Positions 1 through 13,900 are shown, numbered from the stretch's first letter. The stretch: 64,000 nucleotides of DNA from Scatophagus argus (GCF_020382885.2 NC_058499.1:10711872-10775871), one strand, 5' to 3'. Numbers and translations: made by a program. Notes: generated by a model not told the origin, from the sequence alone.

Positions 1-274
1 TTAGGGTCTCCTTAGCTATGAAAGACATTGATAGTTCTTTATTCCTTAAAGCATCATTTTTTTGGGATGTTAAACTCATCGTATTGTAATGTAGCTTATG
101 ACACACTAACCCATGTACAGGTAAATGATTGTTTATTCCTGAAGAGCAAAGGCCTCTCTGTGTGTTCGTATGCTCAAGCAGTTAATAATTTACTCCATTT
201 TATTACAAAGTTGGACCGCTTTTATCATGAAGCTGACTCTCACCTGATGTTTTGTGACCTTTGTGGTATTTCAG

Positions 275-1353
275 AGGCTGTTGAAAATCCCTATGGAGAG
301 GATGACAGTAAAAGTCCGTTTCCTGTGCAGCCCCAGGTCAAACGAAGCTATGCCCAAAATGTTACAGTGTGGATAAAGGCCAGTGGATTACAGGTACAGA
401 AAAATCTATAATCTATAAACAAATTGTGAAGTGAGAAATGAGGATTGGTTTCAGTTGGAGGGGGACATTTTCACAAGGTGTCTCCATAGTCTGTGCTCCC
501 AAAATCCACAAGCCATGGTACTTCAGAGAAACTGGAGAGACGGTCATCCCATTGTGTATTGTAGGTAGTACGTTTCAGATCTAGTATTAACCACAGTGTG
601 AGTGGTTCCTTATGAAGACTAGCAGACACTATGTGGAAGCTGAGACCAAGTCTGATAGTCAGTGTAATTAAACCTACATTTAATGGATATGATGTTATAT
701 TATAGATGCACAGTATTTCAGTGCAACCAGCTCTACATCCTGATGTCATCATGGGAATCTTTCCCATCTCTACCATCTATCTCATGTGATGTGAATGTGG
801 CACAAGGCAGTGTGGTTAGTGAGATATTCAGTTGGAGGCTTAACCATAGTTTAAAGGAGTTCTTAAATGATGATTATTCCTCAGTTTCAATACTGTGACC
901 ATTTTGATTACTGAGTCAAAACATTTTTGTGGGTCATTTCTGGTCATTGAGTTAAGTTTATTTATGCTGTCTTTCTACAGACTGATGTGCAGAAGATCCT
1001 GAGGAATGCAAGGAAACTGCCAGATAAAACTCAAACCTTCTACAAGGTAAACTTTGCTGCAACTGACTTTAATCTTTGATATTTTTCATATTTTAAATTG
1101 CTGTATCTGAATCTTTCAGGAGCTGAACCGTCTCAGGAAGGCTGCCTTAGCTTTTGGTTTCTGGGAGCTCCTGAAGGGGGTGGCTGACCTTCTGGAGAGA
1201 GAGTGCACCCTGCTGCCGGATTCGGCCCATCCAGATGCTGCTTTCCAACTCTCCCATGCTGCGCAGCAACTCAAACTGGCCAGCACTGGTGACTCCCAGT
1301 ATGCTGCTTTTGATCACAACATTGCTCCCATGCACACTGACTTCTCAAGCTGA
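275..1353 (+). CDS. INTS14: Integrator complex subunit 14, C-terminal end (partial)
   Basis: Three coding exons are visible: 275-393, 981-1046 and 1120-1353 (stop TGA). All have GT-AG borders and join in frame to give about 140 residues. The rest of the gene lies left of the window. INTS14 (also VWA9) is a subunit of the nuclear Integrator complex, which cleaves snRNA and paused Pol II transcripts. Its N-terminal VWA domain is not in the window. The visible part is the conserved C-terminal region, with stretches such as SYAQNVTVWIK, KTQTFYKELNRLRKAALAFG and LLERECTLLP, and it ends HTDFSS. I recognise these from memory as the vertebrate INTS14 C-terminus. The converging neighbour HACD3 supports this, because INTS14 and HACD3 are also tail to tail in human 15q22. 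No convincing exon is seen in 1-274. Confidence 0.86.
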
Positions 1354-1613
1354 GCTCCGTCTGAATTAGTTAAAATGGACTGATGTGAAGCAGCTTCAGC
1401 CTGTGTGGACCAAGGTGGAGACAGCAGCTGTGTGCGCTGAATGTTGTTTAAAGAACTCGGAAACCTGACTTACACTTCCTCTTTGACGCTGCCTACACAA
1501 GGCAAAACATACGTAATAAGGTGTTTGTAAGATGTTCATGTATATATATGTATATTTTTTACGTATTCCTTTGTAGGATCTTTTTCACAAATTGATTAGA
1601 TTTTAATTTTGTC

Positions 1614-1619
1614 TTTATT
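1614..1619 (-). terminator. Candidate poly(A) signal of HACD3
   Basis: TTTATT on the plus strand reads AATAAA on the minus strand, about 560 bp past the HACD3 stop. It lies inside the presumed INTS14 3' UTR, so the two converging transcripts may overlap at their ends. Transcript ends were not observed. Confidence 0.3.
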
Positions 1620-1715
1620 CATTGTCAGGTAACTCACATTTACAGAAAACCTGCAAAATGATGGTTATGTTGGCGTTTAAAATTCAGTTAAGTATCAGAA
1701 CAAGGAAGGGACATA

Positions 1716-1721
1716 AATAAA
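1716..1721 (+). terminator. Poly(A) signal of INTS14
   Basis: AATAAA lies about 360 bp after the INTS14 stop and runs into an A-tract. The sequence 1354-1740 is taken as its 3' UTR. Confidence 0.5.
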
Positions 1722-2179
1722 AAAAAAAAAAGTCATAGCTGGTTATTATTGAGCATAAGGGGGACAAAATGCTCTTAATCAACAATACGACCTTCCCTGA
1801 GGTTTGTGGGGCAGTTCAGAAATCTGGAATGATAACAAATACAGCATTTGTTGGGAACATTCATATACAAATGAAGAATCAAGATCAAAGAGAAAAACAA
1901 AGCAGTATCACACAGGATATCAAGTTATATGGCTTATTACAGCTCTTAACTATTCTACAAAATACAGACTGATGTCTAAGAGAACTAAGTCACCAAATGA
2001 GTAGGATGTTCATGTTGACCATAAATGAAAATATTTTAGACCAATCAGGTTGTGGAAAATTAACTTCTTCATAACAAAAACTATAAGTGGTTTGACTGGA
2101 GATTGTTCGCAAGAATCATGTCAAAAAAAGAAATAAGTAGGCAGCAAGGGTGTTTGAGAAGTGTGGTTGACGCTGAAGC

Positions 2180-5100
2180 TTAATTTGCTTTCCTTTTCTT
2201 GGTACGGAAACGCCTCTTCCTCTGCTTGTAAAGATGACGGAAGTTGATAAAAAGTCCTGAAGAGGGGGAGTTATGACCAGAAGGTTTATTAGAACAAAAA
2301 ATGCCATCAGTAGAACATAACATAATATGAAATGTTTTATCTGGACACTTACCCAGAAACATGAGAACTAGATAAACGTGCAGGAAGTAAGAGAAGTTGA
2401 TAGAGGTGCCGATGGCTTTTGGCAGAGGAATGCTGAAGAGTTTGGTCTCATCAAAGATGGGAATGGACTGTATCACAGCAACAGCTGCATGGGATTGGGA
2501 GATGAGATCACTTTTCAAACTTTAATGTGAAGAATATCTACAAATTCTGAGAAAAAGAAACAAGCTCACCTTCAGCTACAACACCTAATGGGTACAGTGG
2601 TATCCAGATTGTGTACCGCAGCCATGTTAGAGTTTTCCACTCTGTATTGAAACAGCCCAGCATGTAAAATGGATACCTGAAATTGAATCATCATGTTAGT
2701 TTCATAGCAAGAGGGTTCCAGGTTCAAATCCCGGTCTGGGACCTTCTATGTGGAGTTTGCATGTTCTCCCTGTGCCAGTGTGGGTTTTCTCCAGGTACTC
2801 TGGCTTCCTCCCACAATACCAAAAACATGCACATTAGGTTAATTGGCTACTCTACATTGCCTCTAGGTGTGAGTGTGTGCGTGAGTGGTTGTCTGTGTAT
2901 CAGCCCTGCGATTGACTGGCGACCAGTCCAGGGTGTACCCTTCCTCTTGCCCACAGTCAGCTGGGATAGGCTCCTGCCCCCCCCCCCGTATAGAAAATGG
3001 ATGTTAACTGACTGACTCGGAAAACAGTGTAAAATGTTCATCACAGTATCCCACAGCAAAGGTTTCCCCTAGTCATTTGTTGAAAAAAATAAATAAAACA
3101 AATAACGTTCGGCAAGCTGATAGCTGACTTAACGTCTGTTCCTCAAAGAGGCCAGGCTTATTTCTAACTCATCTTCCAGTTCATTTCTTTCCATAAAGCA
3201 AATTCAGCACAGTTCAAGTTCAGTTACTATGGCAACTTGTGATAGGAAACTAAGGTTCGGGCAGAGTAACTGTCAAGCTAAGCCTGAGTTGTTGCATTAC
3301 TGGAGTTCCTGTAACACTGACACAGCAGACCCAGCTGTATTACCTTTTTTGGTTATTGGGTGTCTGAATTCTTCATGTATTTGTGATAGTAAGCACTGCT
3401 TGGTGCTGTTAACATAATCACTCTCTTTATCGCCATTGTTGGTCTACATTTGACCTTTCGAGGTGCTTAAGAATAGCATGAACTATTGACCTTTATGCAA
3501 CCACTTTAGTCACAACTGATATGTTAGGTTCATTCATTTCAGGCGTTGGATTTTAATGCATGCTTTTCTTAGCTTGCTTCGTGGACCAGACTCCTGGTAG
3601 TGTGTGTGCACCAGCAGCAGCCTCAGTTCAGTTCCAACCTGCAACCCTTAGCCGCTTCTCTTATCTCTCCATGTTTCTTGTCACTCTCTACAAGCTGTCC
3701 TATCCAATAAAGGCTAAAAAGCCCCAAAAATAATGTTCATCAATGATCAAAATAGTTGCCAATTAATTCTCTTTCAGTCAACTGAATAATAGTTGGAATA
3801 CTTTAAGACCAAAATGTTTTTGAACAAGTAGTATCAAGCTGAAAACGACAATAATCTATTTACAATCTATTTACAAACTGCTAAATCATATTGACAACAA
3901 AATCATGTAAACAACAACAATGGCGTGATTGGAAAATATTACTCAGTCCATTTGCATGACTGTTCACCATCATCAGTGACAAAGCAGATTCATACTCACC
4001 TAAAAATCTCAATGGCACTCCACAGATAGAAAACGAAGAACACAACTGGCTTGCTGTGCATTTCCTCTAAACTACCAAAAATGATGAAGAGGACAAAATT
4101 TCTTCCGACCACCTAACAAAAGAGCAAAATTCACAAAGGCACGTAATAAGAAATTAGCACTTAAGCTTGAAATGCATTGGTACTCCTTCTGTTAGACACA
4201 TTTTTTTTCTTCTCTGTGAAAAGCAGGTGTCACTGCACATCATGAAATTCAAATTCAAATGAGCATCTCATACCTGAATAAGAGTTGGAGTAACACCTGT
4301 GCGGACTACACCAAAAGCAGCATTGAGGACCTCTACTGCTGCCAGGATCTGGCAGAAGAACATCACGTCGGATATGGTGTGAAATGTGTCGTAGAGAGAA
4401 TCTGAAATGAGAGCAGTGGTAAAAATGACAGGTCTTACAAAGTTTTTGAAGTAACTAATCAGTGAAGGAAAAACAATGAGAAACTTTAAGCCATAACTGT
4501 TTCGTGTTTCCTCACCTTGGCCAAAAATGAAGAGCCGTACAGTCATGTTGACAAAGATCCACGAAAAACCAAGAAACTGTACCAGGTTATACACAAACAA
4601 AAATCCAGTTTTCGGGCTGAGAAACCCTGAAACATTTTAAAGAGAAAAAGAAATCTCACTGAGGCACCTGACACAAACAACTAGCAAGTGCAACTAACAA
4701 AGATGCTGTTTATACACATTAACATGCATTTTGAGTGATCCAGTCAGAGGTGGGCAGCTTTAAGTATGTCAGATCACACTTAGCATTACAATCTAATGCA
4801 ATGCAATCTCCACATAACTCTTGAGTGACCATTTGTGATATGATCTGAATTCCCATTTGGTTACTCTTTAGTGTATTTTAAAAATTTGCCATGTTTACCA
4901 TCAATTAAGTGTCATCTTCTTTCAAAATTTGGTATAAATTGTGAAATCAGCAGAAAATGTTTTTTAAAATTTAGACACGTAGTAGCCGACAGGCCAGTAG
5001 AAATGCTGCAACACACTTACAGTGTTTTTCAGAAGGAAAGAAACAACTTAATGATTGCATTTCAGGTCTAATTAAAGATGGCTTGAACGATTATGAATTG

Positions 5101-7682
5101 ACTAAAGTCACATCTCTGAAAACTGTATGACTTTTGGAGGAAATCCAGGAATATTGTGTTTATTAAACTCCTCATTTATTCGAATCAGCTGAAACAGAAA
5201 CAGTGCGTTCATAAACATCTACTACTTGTCTTGACAGGAAGGACAGCCCTAACACCTAATTTACATGACAGCGAACCAAATGGAAATCAGACAGTATGCT
5301 CTGTGTGTACTTACAGAGAACATCAGCTGATTTGGCAGTCCTTCAGTGTGGCCCAGGACACATTTGCATACATACTGCTAAACAAATGTGGATCTGTGTG
5401 CCCCAGACCACCTGTGGTCTGAAGTGTTTAAGCTTCTGCACATCTTGGGTGCATCAACACCTTTGCTTAGAGGCATCAGCTTGTGATCGGATCACCCAAG
5501 ATGCATATGTATGCCAGGTGTAAACTAGGCCATAGATATGACAAAAATCTACTGCCAAAAAGCTCTTTAGAGACTTTAAAGAGACATGCACCAAGACAGA
5601 TTTGTACTCACCTTCCTCTTTATGCCTTGAAGCCTTCAGCCTGTTCCTTTTCTCCTCCTTTTCAAAGTTGAAAAATAACAAAAATATTTGTACAAGTGTT
5701 CAATCTTTGCCTTTAGTAACAATAGTGCAATTGGATAATATTAACATTTTGCAATATTGAGTATGTTATGGCATTAACACAGATGCTAAATATAACCGGG
5801 TTTCACATGATAATAATAAAACAATCCACTGATGTCAAAACCCAAAATTCACCTTCTCCCGGATCTCCATCTCAGCATCCGACTCATCCAGCCAGCGGTC
5901 AAAGTCAGGTGCCAGAAAGACCGGTTTGCGCTCCTGTACCGTCAGTCTTTCCCACCAGCCTCGCTGCTCTTTCTGCACTGTAATGTTTACCTGTCGCTGT
6001 GTGGACTTATGGCTCACCTGGACACACAGGTTGATTTAATGAGCACAGTCTGCAAAACTAGAAGACATAAATAAGGAACAAACAGTAGAAATCTAGGACT
6101 GGTTTTAAAATGGATACACACCTCCGTCTTTACTGGCAGAAGAAACTCCAAGCTGAACTCATATTCATTTTGTCCCTTTGCACCATGGCCCTGGGCTACA
6201 CACAAAATACCATAAATTATGTCACAAATCATGAATTTTTCAAAAATATTTTCCTCGTCAAATGAATATTGTTGCGGAAAACCTTGAACTCTGATGAGAA
6301 AAGGAGACTCTGGAGACACTGATGTCTTATGATGAAGTACTTAATGACACTCGGCCAAGAAGAAATAGCGTTAATATAGAGCCGATGTTACTCAGCGCAT
6401 TGCCACGCCAGTTCTGTTCTGTATTCTACTCTTCCAGTTTGGGTACATGTATACTAAACTTTAGACATTAATTGCATATCACCATTACAAACCTCTGCCC
6501 CCAGCAAAGATGACAAGCGTGAAAGAGTGTCTCCCACTAGGATTTGTGGTAAAGTCGTAAAGCACAATTAGTCTATACACCAAGACTGTTGGCACCCCAG
6601 TGAGATATTGCCACACTATAATCCCAGACAGGTGGCGCCCCAGTGAGATATTGCCACCTGAACAGTGGAATGCACTTCTGAAGAGATTAGAGATTATCTC
6701 TAAGCAATACAGATAACAGGGAAATGTTATTACTCCTTTCCAAGGAGTTAGCCTTGAGATGAACTGCCCCAGCAAGACCTGTGGCATAGTAATAGAGACT
6801 AAGGGCTCCATAGTTCAGAGGTAGACATAAGTCTCTATGAAAGGGCCATAACTCTGTATGAGATTAGAATAATTCTCTAACAAATATAAAATGTGTGTTA
6901 CCTCTAAACTGGAGCACTTTTTCATGTATATGGACTTCAATATTCTGCAAAAACAAACAGAGAGGCAGATGATGAGTTTACTTCCACCTACAGAGTGAGA
7001 ATTCAGTCATTTTGTTACTACCTGTGCACAACACTAAACAAAGAAGCGATACACAGGGCTGCACAAACAAACCATATAACTACTACGCTACAAATTTAGA
7101 CAGGAGTAAATAAAAGTGGGTTAAAAAGGATCTCTCCTGCAGACTGAAGTGACAACTTTGTGAATACACCACCTCCAAACTCATGAGTGGAGGGATGTGG
7201 TAGTGTTACCCCACACCTGCGAGTTTTATTGCCTCTTTATTCAAATGGGAATGCGTACTGCAACAGGCATTTTTTTAAGTCACTTTTTTAAAAAAATATT
7301 GATTTTGATTAAATTTCATAAACTCAAGGCATAACTGAACAGGTGGGATCAACCCTTGACAGACGATTACAGATCTTAGCAGGTAGGTTTGCAAAAACCA
7401 GCTATCGCGCAAAAGGATCTCTCTGTTTATCCAATATGCAAAGTGTACAGCTGCTCAACGGTGTCGCATTTATAAAAATCTACACCCTTCATTTGCATCA
7501 TTTAAGATTTTTTTCACAGTTCAACACTAATTCCGGATGGAGGGTGTGAGTGTAGGCAGTTCGTGTTACCACAAACTCTGTCCAGTACAATCGAGTTAGC
7601 TCACCTGAGCGTCTGTCAGCTCCACTCGGAGGTAAATTTCTTCATGGCGTTGAGCCCAGTAAACGAGAGGTGTTAGTATCAT
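2180..7682 (-). CDS. HACD3: Very-long-chain (3R)-3-hydroxyacyl-CoA dehydratase 3
   Basis: Eleven coding exons on the minus strand: 7605-7682, 6902-6944, 6122-6195, 5853-6017, 5612-5657, 4516-4626, 4274-4401, 4000-4112, 2570-2676, 2353-2484 and 2180-2256. They sum to 1074 nt (357 aa; the human protein is about 362). The N-terminal p23-like CS domain spans roughly residues 1-110 (start MILTPLVYWAQRH; also FLAPDFDRWLDESDAEME). A short charged linker follows. Then comes the multi-spanning PTPLA/HACD domain, with LVQFLGFSWIFVN, FFVFYLWSAIEIFRYPFYML and IPLYPLGVVAEAVAVIQ. The Tyr of YPLG and the following Glu match the catalytic Tyr/Glu pair of the family. The lysine/arginine-rich tail (KQRKRRFRTKKRKAN) resembles an ER-retention tail. 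The enzyme performs the third step of ER fatty-acid elongation. The acceptor of exon 6122-6195 was chosen because it restores the AQGHGAKG motif in frame. The intron 2677-3999 holds a SINE. Confidence 0.97.
2700..3018 (+). repeat. tRNA-headed fish SINE copy
   Basis: A B-box-like GGTTCAAATCC stretch is followed by the body found in two other places in this window (34871-35125 and 47674-47835): GGAGTTTGCATGTTCTCCCTG, AACATGCACATTAGGTTAATTGG, then CAGCTGGGATAGGCTCC and a C-run. It lies in the HACD3 intron 2677-3999, antisense to the gene. The A-box end is worn away. Confidence 0.75.
6591..6657. repeat. Short direct repeat, 24 bp twice, period 43
   Basis: Positions 6591-6614 and 6634-6657 are identical apart from one base (core CCCCAGTGAGATATTGCCAC). 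The pair is in the HACD3 intron 6196-6901, which is otherwise unremarkable. It may be part of an unrecognised mobile element. Confidence 0.6.
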
Positions 7683-7967
7683 TGTTCTGTTTTTATTAAG
7701 CTTTGTTTCAAAAAAATAACAGGCTGAGCAGGCAATGAATGGAGCCTCCACTCCTCATGCTAGCCGTCCCGAGAAGCTACAGCAAAATACCCAGAATATT
7801 CTGTGAACGGGCGCGCTCACCGTCTGTCAGCGTACGGACGTGCTCGTGCAAGAGGCAGAGCCGTTTGTTGCGCTCCACTCTGATTGGCTGGCGAAAAATA
7901 TTTACGGAAGTGGTGTACACTAGCGCCATATGGCAGTTTGTCAATCTCATCCTGATGATATGCTAAT
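7683..7967. promoter_or_regulatory. Bidirectional promoter of HACD3 and PPCDC
   Basis: Only 285 bp separate the start codons of HACD3 (minus) and PPCDC (plus). The interval is locally CpG-rich around 7805-7875 (GGGCGCGCTC, GTACGGACGTGC). It carries an inverted CCAAT box (GATTGGCTG, 7882-7890) and no TATA box that I can see. ZNF143-like sequence (TACCCAGAATATTC, 7788-7801) is a weak match. The shared-promoter role is inferred from spacing and composition. Confidence 0.6.
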
Positions 7968-10900
7968 ATGCAGACAGACAGTCGTGTTCCCTGTCTAAAG
8001 ACTGAGTTGTTGAGATCTTGCGGGACATTTCGTGTTCTTGTTGGCGTGACAGGAAGTGTTGCAGCCTTGAAACTGCCTCTTTTGGTATCGCAGCTTCTTC
8101 AGCTCCCTGGGGTGAGGTGCCTCGTTTTTATTTATTTTGTACTCTGAGCCTACTTTTAATCACCGTTTCTACTGCCTGGTTACTTTGTCTATACACCACA
8201 TATATGCCCAGTTAACCGCACATTTCATTGCTTCTCTACCTGGCACAGCGCGCATAAATTCACCCACCTTTACCGCAAGATGGAGCTGTAGCTGTTAGCC
8301 GCTGTTAGACAGCCGGATAAAAACGCAGCAGTACACCGGTAATTTTTGGTTAGAAATGTATAAACCTCATGAGATGTATCATCTCGTTTTCAAGGGGAGG
8401 TCCCAAACAAACTCTCACAAATGGGAAACAAAACAATACGATGGGATATGTAACGCAACAGTAACAACACAAACAGCCAGCACATGTTGTGAATATTGTA
8501 AAGTATAGGGTTAGTAGTAGTAAAGTAAAGTAGTAAAGTAAACAACAAAAAGTTCAAGTATAAGAGTAAAAGAATGACTGATTTTCTTATTTCAGATCAG
8601 ATGCTGTCCAGAACTCGTTTTGGTTTCTTTGTACCCTGTTTTTGCAATAAGAACTCATCTACACTGAACTCTGAGAGATAGTTCTTTCACTTATTGAGCT
8701 GTATTGAAGACCATAATGTGGATGAAGATCTGAGCTGTCAGGCCCAAGCAAAGATTTTTCACCTCCACACAAACAAAGAACCAAACTAACTAACAAGCAA
8801 AATAAGAAAGAGCAAAAGGAAAAGGTTACGACCTTAGAGCAGACACAACTACTGCAACTTTTTACCATTTGTTAGACAGTGTAATGGAAATTCTCAAAAT
8901 TAGCATCTAGCATCTTACTATGAAATACCACATATTTCATCATGTTTTGTAACCACAGGTTGAGCACCTTGGTCTTAGTCCACATGTTAGCAAATAAGCT
9001 GGTTGTGGGAGCTTCACTCTCTGTCTGTGTACCATGTGTCAGCAAGAACAGATTGCCACCATATTGTGTCTTAAGATGCTGTTTTTGCCTTACACGGGCA
9101 GGACAATGTGTAACTGTGATAGACAAAGTGACTCACAGAAACAATTACAAAAAAAAAAAGAAACACATGCCTTTGTTCAATGCTCATTTGCTCATCTCAT
9201 ATTTGTGAGTGCTGTGGGACAGTTTTCAAATGTTTGAGTGGAACTTGCAGGAAGATGAGTTGGCTCTGTGTTTCAGTCAACAGAAAATTGTCATTGCAAT
9301 AGCTACTGGTTTACAAAGAGGATCTGATTATTGATCATTATTAACAATAATAACAATATTAAACGATTGATTTCTTAATCAGTTATGACAGTTAGTGATA
9401 TTTGACAAGCTGAGACTTGTCTTTCTCTAAGTTTAATTTAACATCTGCTGATGGACCCACCCATACAGTCAAAGGCATGAGCTCAGCAATGAACACAGGA
9501 GATGTTCTTTTATACTCACTGGCGAACAAGGCGTGTATTAGTCATTATCTTTGACTGCTGTAAAACAGGTTCTTCAATGATATAACAGAGCAATCCTAAC
9601 CTTGTCCCATGCTTGTCAGTTCCTGATAACCTGTTGCTTCACACTTCTTATTATAAAATTTCCATTATATTTTCCCTCATTAAGTCCACCAAGACCACAA
9701 ACTCCATCCCTCAGGTGCTTGTGACTCTGCTTTTCTCTCCATGCAATAAATCATTCATTGAAAAATGCTGATTGAATGCACATGAAATAAGTGTAGAGAT
9801 CATTCAGTATTCAGTATCAGCAATATCAGCATCAGGGGAACATTCGCCTGAGGTATGAAATATATTTTTTACTTTTGAATTGTTTTGAAACTATCCATTA
9901 TACATTCTTTGTATTCACTGGATTCAGCATTTCTGTTCTGGGTCTTGATACTGCTGATATTTCTCAACTGTTTGAATGTTTCCCTGTCACCATGTTTCCT
10001 TGTCAAATAAAATCCCTCTTCCTAAAACAAGTTATGAGTTCTGAATTGATCAAAGATATTGTTTGCAATCAGGTGCAGTTTGAGCCTAAAGTACACTGGG
10101 ATTAAAGTAGCAAAACAGTGGTTGCAAACTAGAAAAACAATGCTTGCAGTCTGGAGAAGTAGCAAAAGCTGCATACTGATAAAACCCTAAATATGTTGTC
10201 AGTGGGGAAACTAAAAAAGTGAAGTGAAAATGTTTTTTGGGTTATTATACACTATAGATTTTGCAATGCATAAAAAAGAGATGGTGTTAAGACTTTTTAT
10301 TGTTGAACTAAACACATCTGAGAAATATTTACTGTTATTAAACTGTGGTGATTGTACAAAGCAATTAAAGTATTCATGTTACTTCACATTTTTAGGTCTC
10401 TCTCCTTAGTTTTCCACCTCTTCAGCACTATAGCGAAACCAGGAAGTTTCCCTGAGGCAGTCACTGTCTTTTTTTATGCTTTAGGTGGATGTAAGAGTGG
10501 TCACCACAGAGCATGCCAAGCACTTCTACAATCCTGCAGAGGTTTCAGTAAAAATCTACAGTGACAAGGATGAGTGGGAGGTAACAATGAACTTGTCAAA
10601 TGTCCTAGTATAGCCATTGTTAGCTGACAGTCTATAGCAGAGTTTCTCAAACTTGGTGCAAAGTATAAGCATTGTGCAAGGTTTCTAAAAAATATATATT
10701 TTAATAATATGTGAAATGAGCATGCAGAGTATCGTTGTGTTCGTGCAGTCCATTTGAAGCTGCCTGCCTCTTGAAATTAAAATATAAAAGAATTGTAAAT
10801 CACACCGAGTGAGTTACAGTGTGGCATGAGATGGTGAGTGTTTTCATGGCGGCTTTCCAGCTGCTGAGGTCATCAGAATTTTTAGACCTAAAAACATGGT

Positions 10901-13900
10901 CAGCTGCCAGAAAAGACTGAGAAACCATGGTCAAAATTATCACCAAGAAAGGAAGTGAGGAAGTAAGCCTTTCAGTTTAGCTGTGCCTAACTGCATGTCT
11001 GTGTTCTAGCTGTGGACTGAGAGATCTGACCCTGTGCTACACATTGAGCTAAGGCGCTGGGCAGACCTGCTTGTCATTGCCCCCCTTGATGCCAACACTC
11101 TTGGAAAAATTGCTAATGGAATTTGTGACAATCTGCTGGTGAGGATATGACATTGTTATCCAGTTACCTCCAAAATGTTATGGCAGATAATTAATAACGC
11201 AAATTCTATAATTTCAAGTTCATTAATCTCTGTCATTGGCAGACATGTGTTGTAAGAGCATGGGATACCAGTCGTCCTCTCCTCTTCTGCCCTGCAATGA
11301 ATACAGCTATGTGGCAGCATCCCATTACAGCCCAGCAAGTATCCAGGCTGACAGAGTTTGGATACGTGGAAATTCCCTGCATTTCCAAGAAGTTAGTATG
11401 TGGAGATGAAGGTGGGTTTTAATGCCAGAGGAAACACAAACATATTAAGAATCTACCAGTATTTACTTTCACCTTAAAAAAATTATTGAGTGCAGGACCC
11501 TGTTGGTATGACCAAAACCAAAATACATTGGAAACATGAAAGGTAAAAAAAAAACAATAAACAAAAACAAAAGAGCTGATCAGTTCTAGCATGATCTGTT
11601 TCCTCTCTATAGATTCATCATGCATACATCATTCTTTTCATTTTAACAGTTTTTAAATATGCAGGTCAATTAAGAACTAATTCTTATCTTAAATTACACG
11701 TAAGTCATCCTTAAGGAGAGTCATTGTAAAATAACAGTAGTAATAGAACTACATGATATTTCACTTCAATTATATAAATGTAAGTAAACTAGTAAGACAT
11801 GGAATAAAACATGGAATAAGAACAAGACCCAGTCACATTTATACACATTTGTGTACTGAAATGGGTTACCGATTGAAAAAACAAACAACAGATTCAGAGA
11901 CCAGTTTCGCTGACTTCCTCAAAAATATTATGTATGTTAGCTGTTGTTCTTGATGTACATTGTAGAGCAACTTAACACTAGTTGAAAATTCTTCTCCAGT
12001 GGTTTCTGTAGTTTTGTGGAAGTATATATACTCCAGAGTTTGGCAGTACACTATGACACCTCTGTCAGAGGTGCAACAGACGTAAAACTATTCTATAGCC
12101 TAAAAATACAGATAATAAAGATATAAACTACATTGTTTCCATAACCCTGGGTCAGTACACCAAGGCCTGTGCCTTCACCTTCTACTTGGCTGGCACTTCA
12201 CCAAAGTGTTTCTTGTGGCTGGCGGGACTACACAGTAGTAATGCCCACATTGTGATAGCCTTGGGCATGCCCAGGCACTAAATGTTTAGAAGGTGACCTG
12301 GATTTCTCTATTCTTGACAAAATCCCGTATATTAAGGCTCTTCAATTGCTATTATATATCCATTCTGACTTCAGAATACCTCAGGAACTACCATCAGAGA
12401 ACAGAGGGAAAAGGTAATCAGTTTATAAGAAACTCATGTTTGGATAATGTTGAGAAAAAGATAAGTAGTTAAGATAGACACTGTCAGATTCTTCACAGGA
12501 ACAAGTTAAACTATTGCCAGAGCAGCTAAATAACAAAACAGCTGGCCTGATATCAGCAGAGGTGACTCCGAGTCAGTCTGGTTGGAAAGTCTTGTTTGTC
12601 AGGTTGTTGGCATGCTGCGGCAGTCTACCCTGTTTAATGTTTTCTGAGACTGGCTCCAGTATGGATCCTGGTGCAGAGATGAGGAGATGGTGATAGACAA
12701 ATGGCCCAGTATGTTTCTGATCAGTTCTTCACTCCAAGATAATTGGACTAGAAGACCATGTGTACACTGTACAGCTTCTACTGTCCCTTACTTATCTGTG
12801 TTTTTAACAAATTTAATGAGGTTGGCCTAGATTGTAGGATGGGCAACTCCTTTTTTCTAACAACATCCATGAACAGGATAGGAGTGTTTCATCTGAGACG
12901 AAAAGTATAAATAGGGTTAAAACAGCTATGCAAGGAGGGTACAGGAGAAGACAAACTGCTGCCAAGAATGTTGCTTTTGGGAAGAATATTCGTCTGTGCA
13001 GGTAGTCTTTCACGCATATCAACATGCTGCACAATTTCATGTATGCCTTATAAACTACCTTTTCTTGTGGCTGGTGGGACTACACAATAGTGGTGTCCAC
13101 ATTGTGATAGCCCTGGGCATGCCCAGCCTCTAGGTGTTAAGAAGATGGCCTGGATTTCCCTATACTTGACTAAATCCTCTTCAATTGCTACTGTAATCGT
13201 TTGGCATTACATGTCCAATCTGACTTCAGAATACTGCAGGAGAATTAGAGCCAGGCCTTTTTTTGAGAACCGAACAGATAGGAAACATCTGGAATATGAG
13301 AGCCAGAGTGAGTGCCAGGTCACTATGGCCTGGACTGATGTTGAATTGGTGTCACATTTGGAAAAGAGCAAAAGCACACACCACACACACACACACACAC
13401 ATAGGGATAGGTTGCCGATCTGTTGTCTAGAAATGGCAATGTACTAGTGCCATATTTGGGAGTGTTTACTGCAAATGTTCACCTCCGATCTCTTGGCCAT
13501 AGCTCAAGATAAACGAAACTGCGTAAAAGATAAATCCCCCCTTCTTTAGATTTTGGGAGCCAAAGAGTCTGATAAAATTGAAGCCTAGCCAGCACACACA
13601 CACACACACACACACAGGGCCTGTTACAGTATAAAAAGGGATGTCACGTTCTGTATTGTTGAAAGATTCTCTGACTACGTTGTTAGAAGGGCTGCTGTGA
13701 ATGAAGAGAATCCCCATTCAACACCTGTGTCTCGACCATCTGATTCCTCTGTTGATCCATCTCTTTCTGCCACAACAATACCACGGGATTGTCAGCAAAA
13801 GCTTAGAAGAAATGGCAGCGCTTATGGCTGTGCTCCCTTGTTAGGCGAACTGCCACCTAGGCATGGATAACAACTTCTTTGTTGTTTGTCTTGTGGTAAG

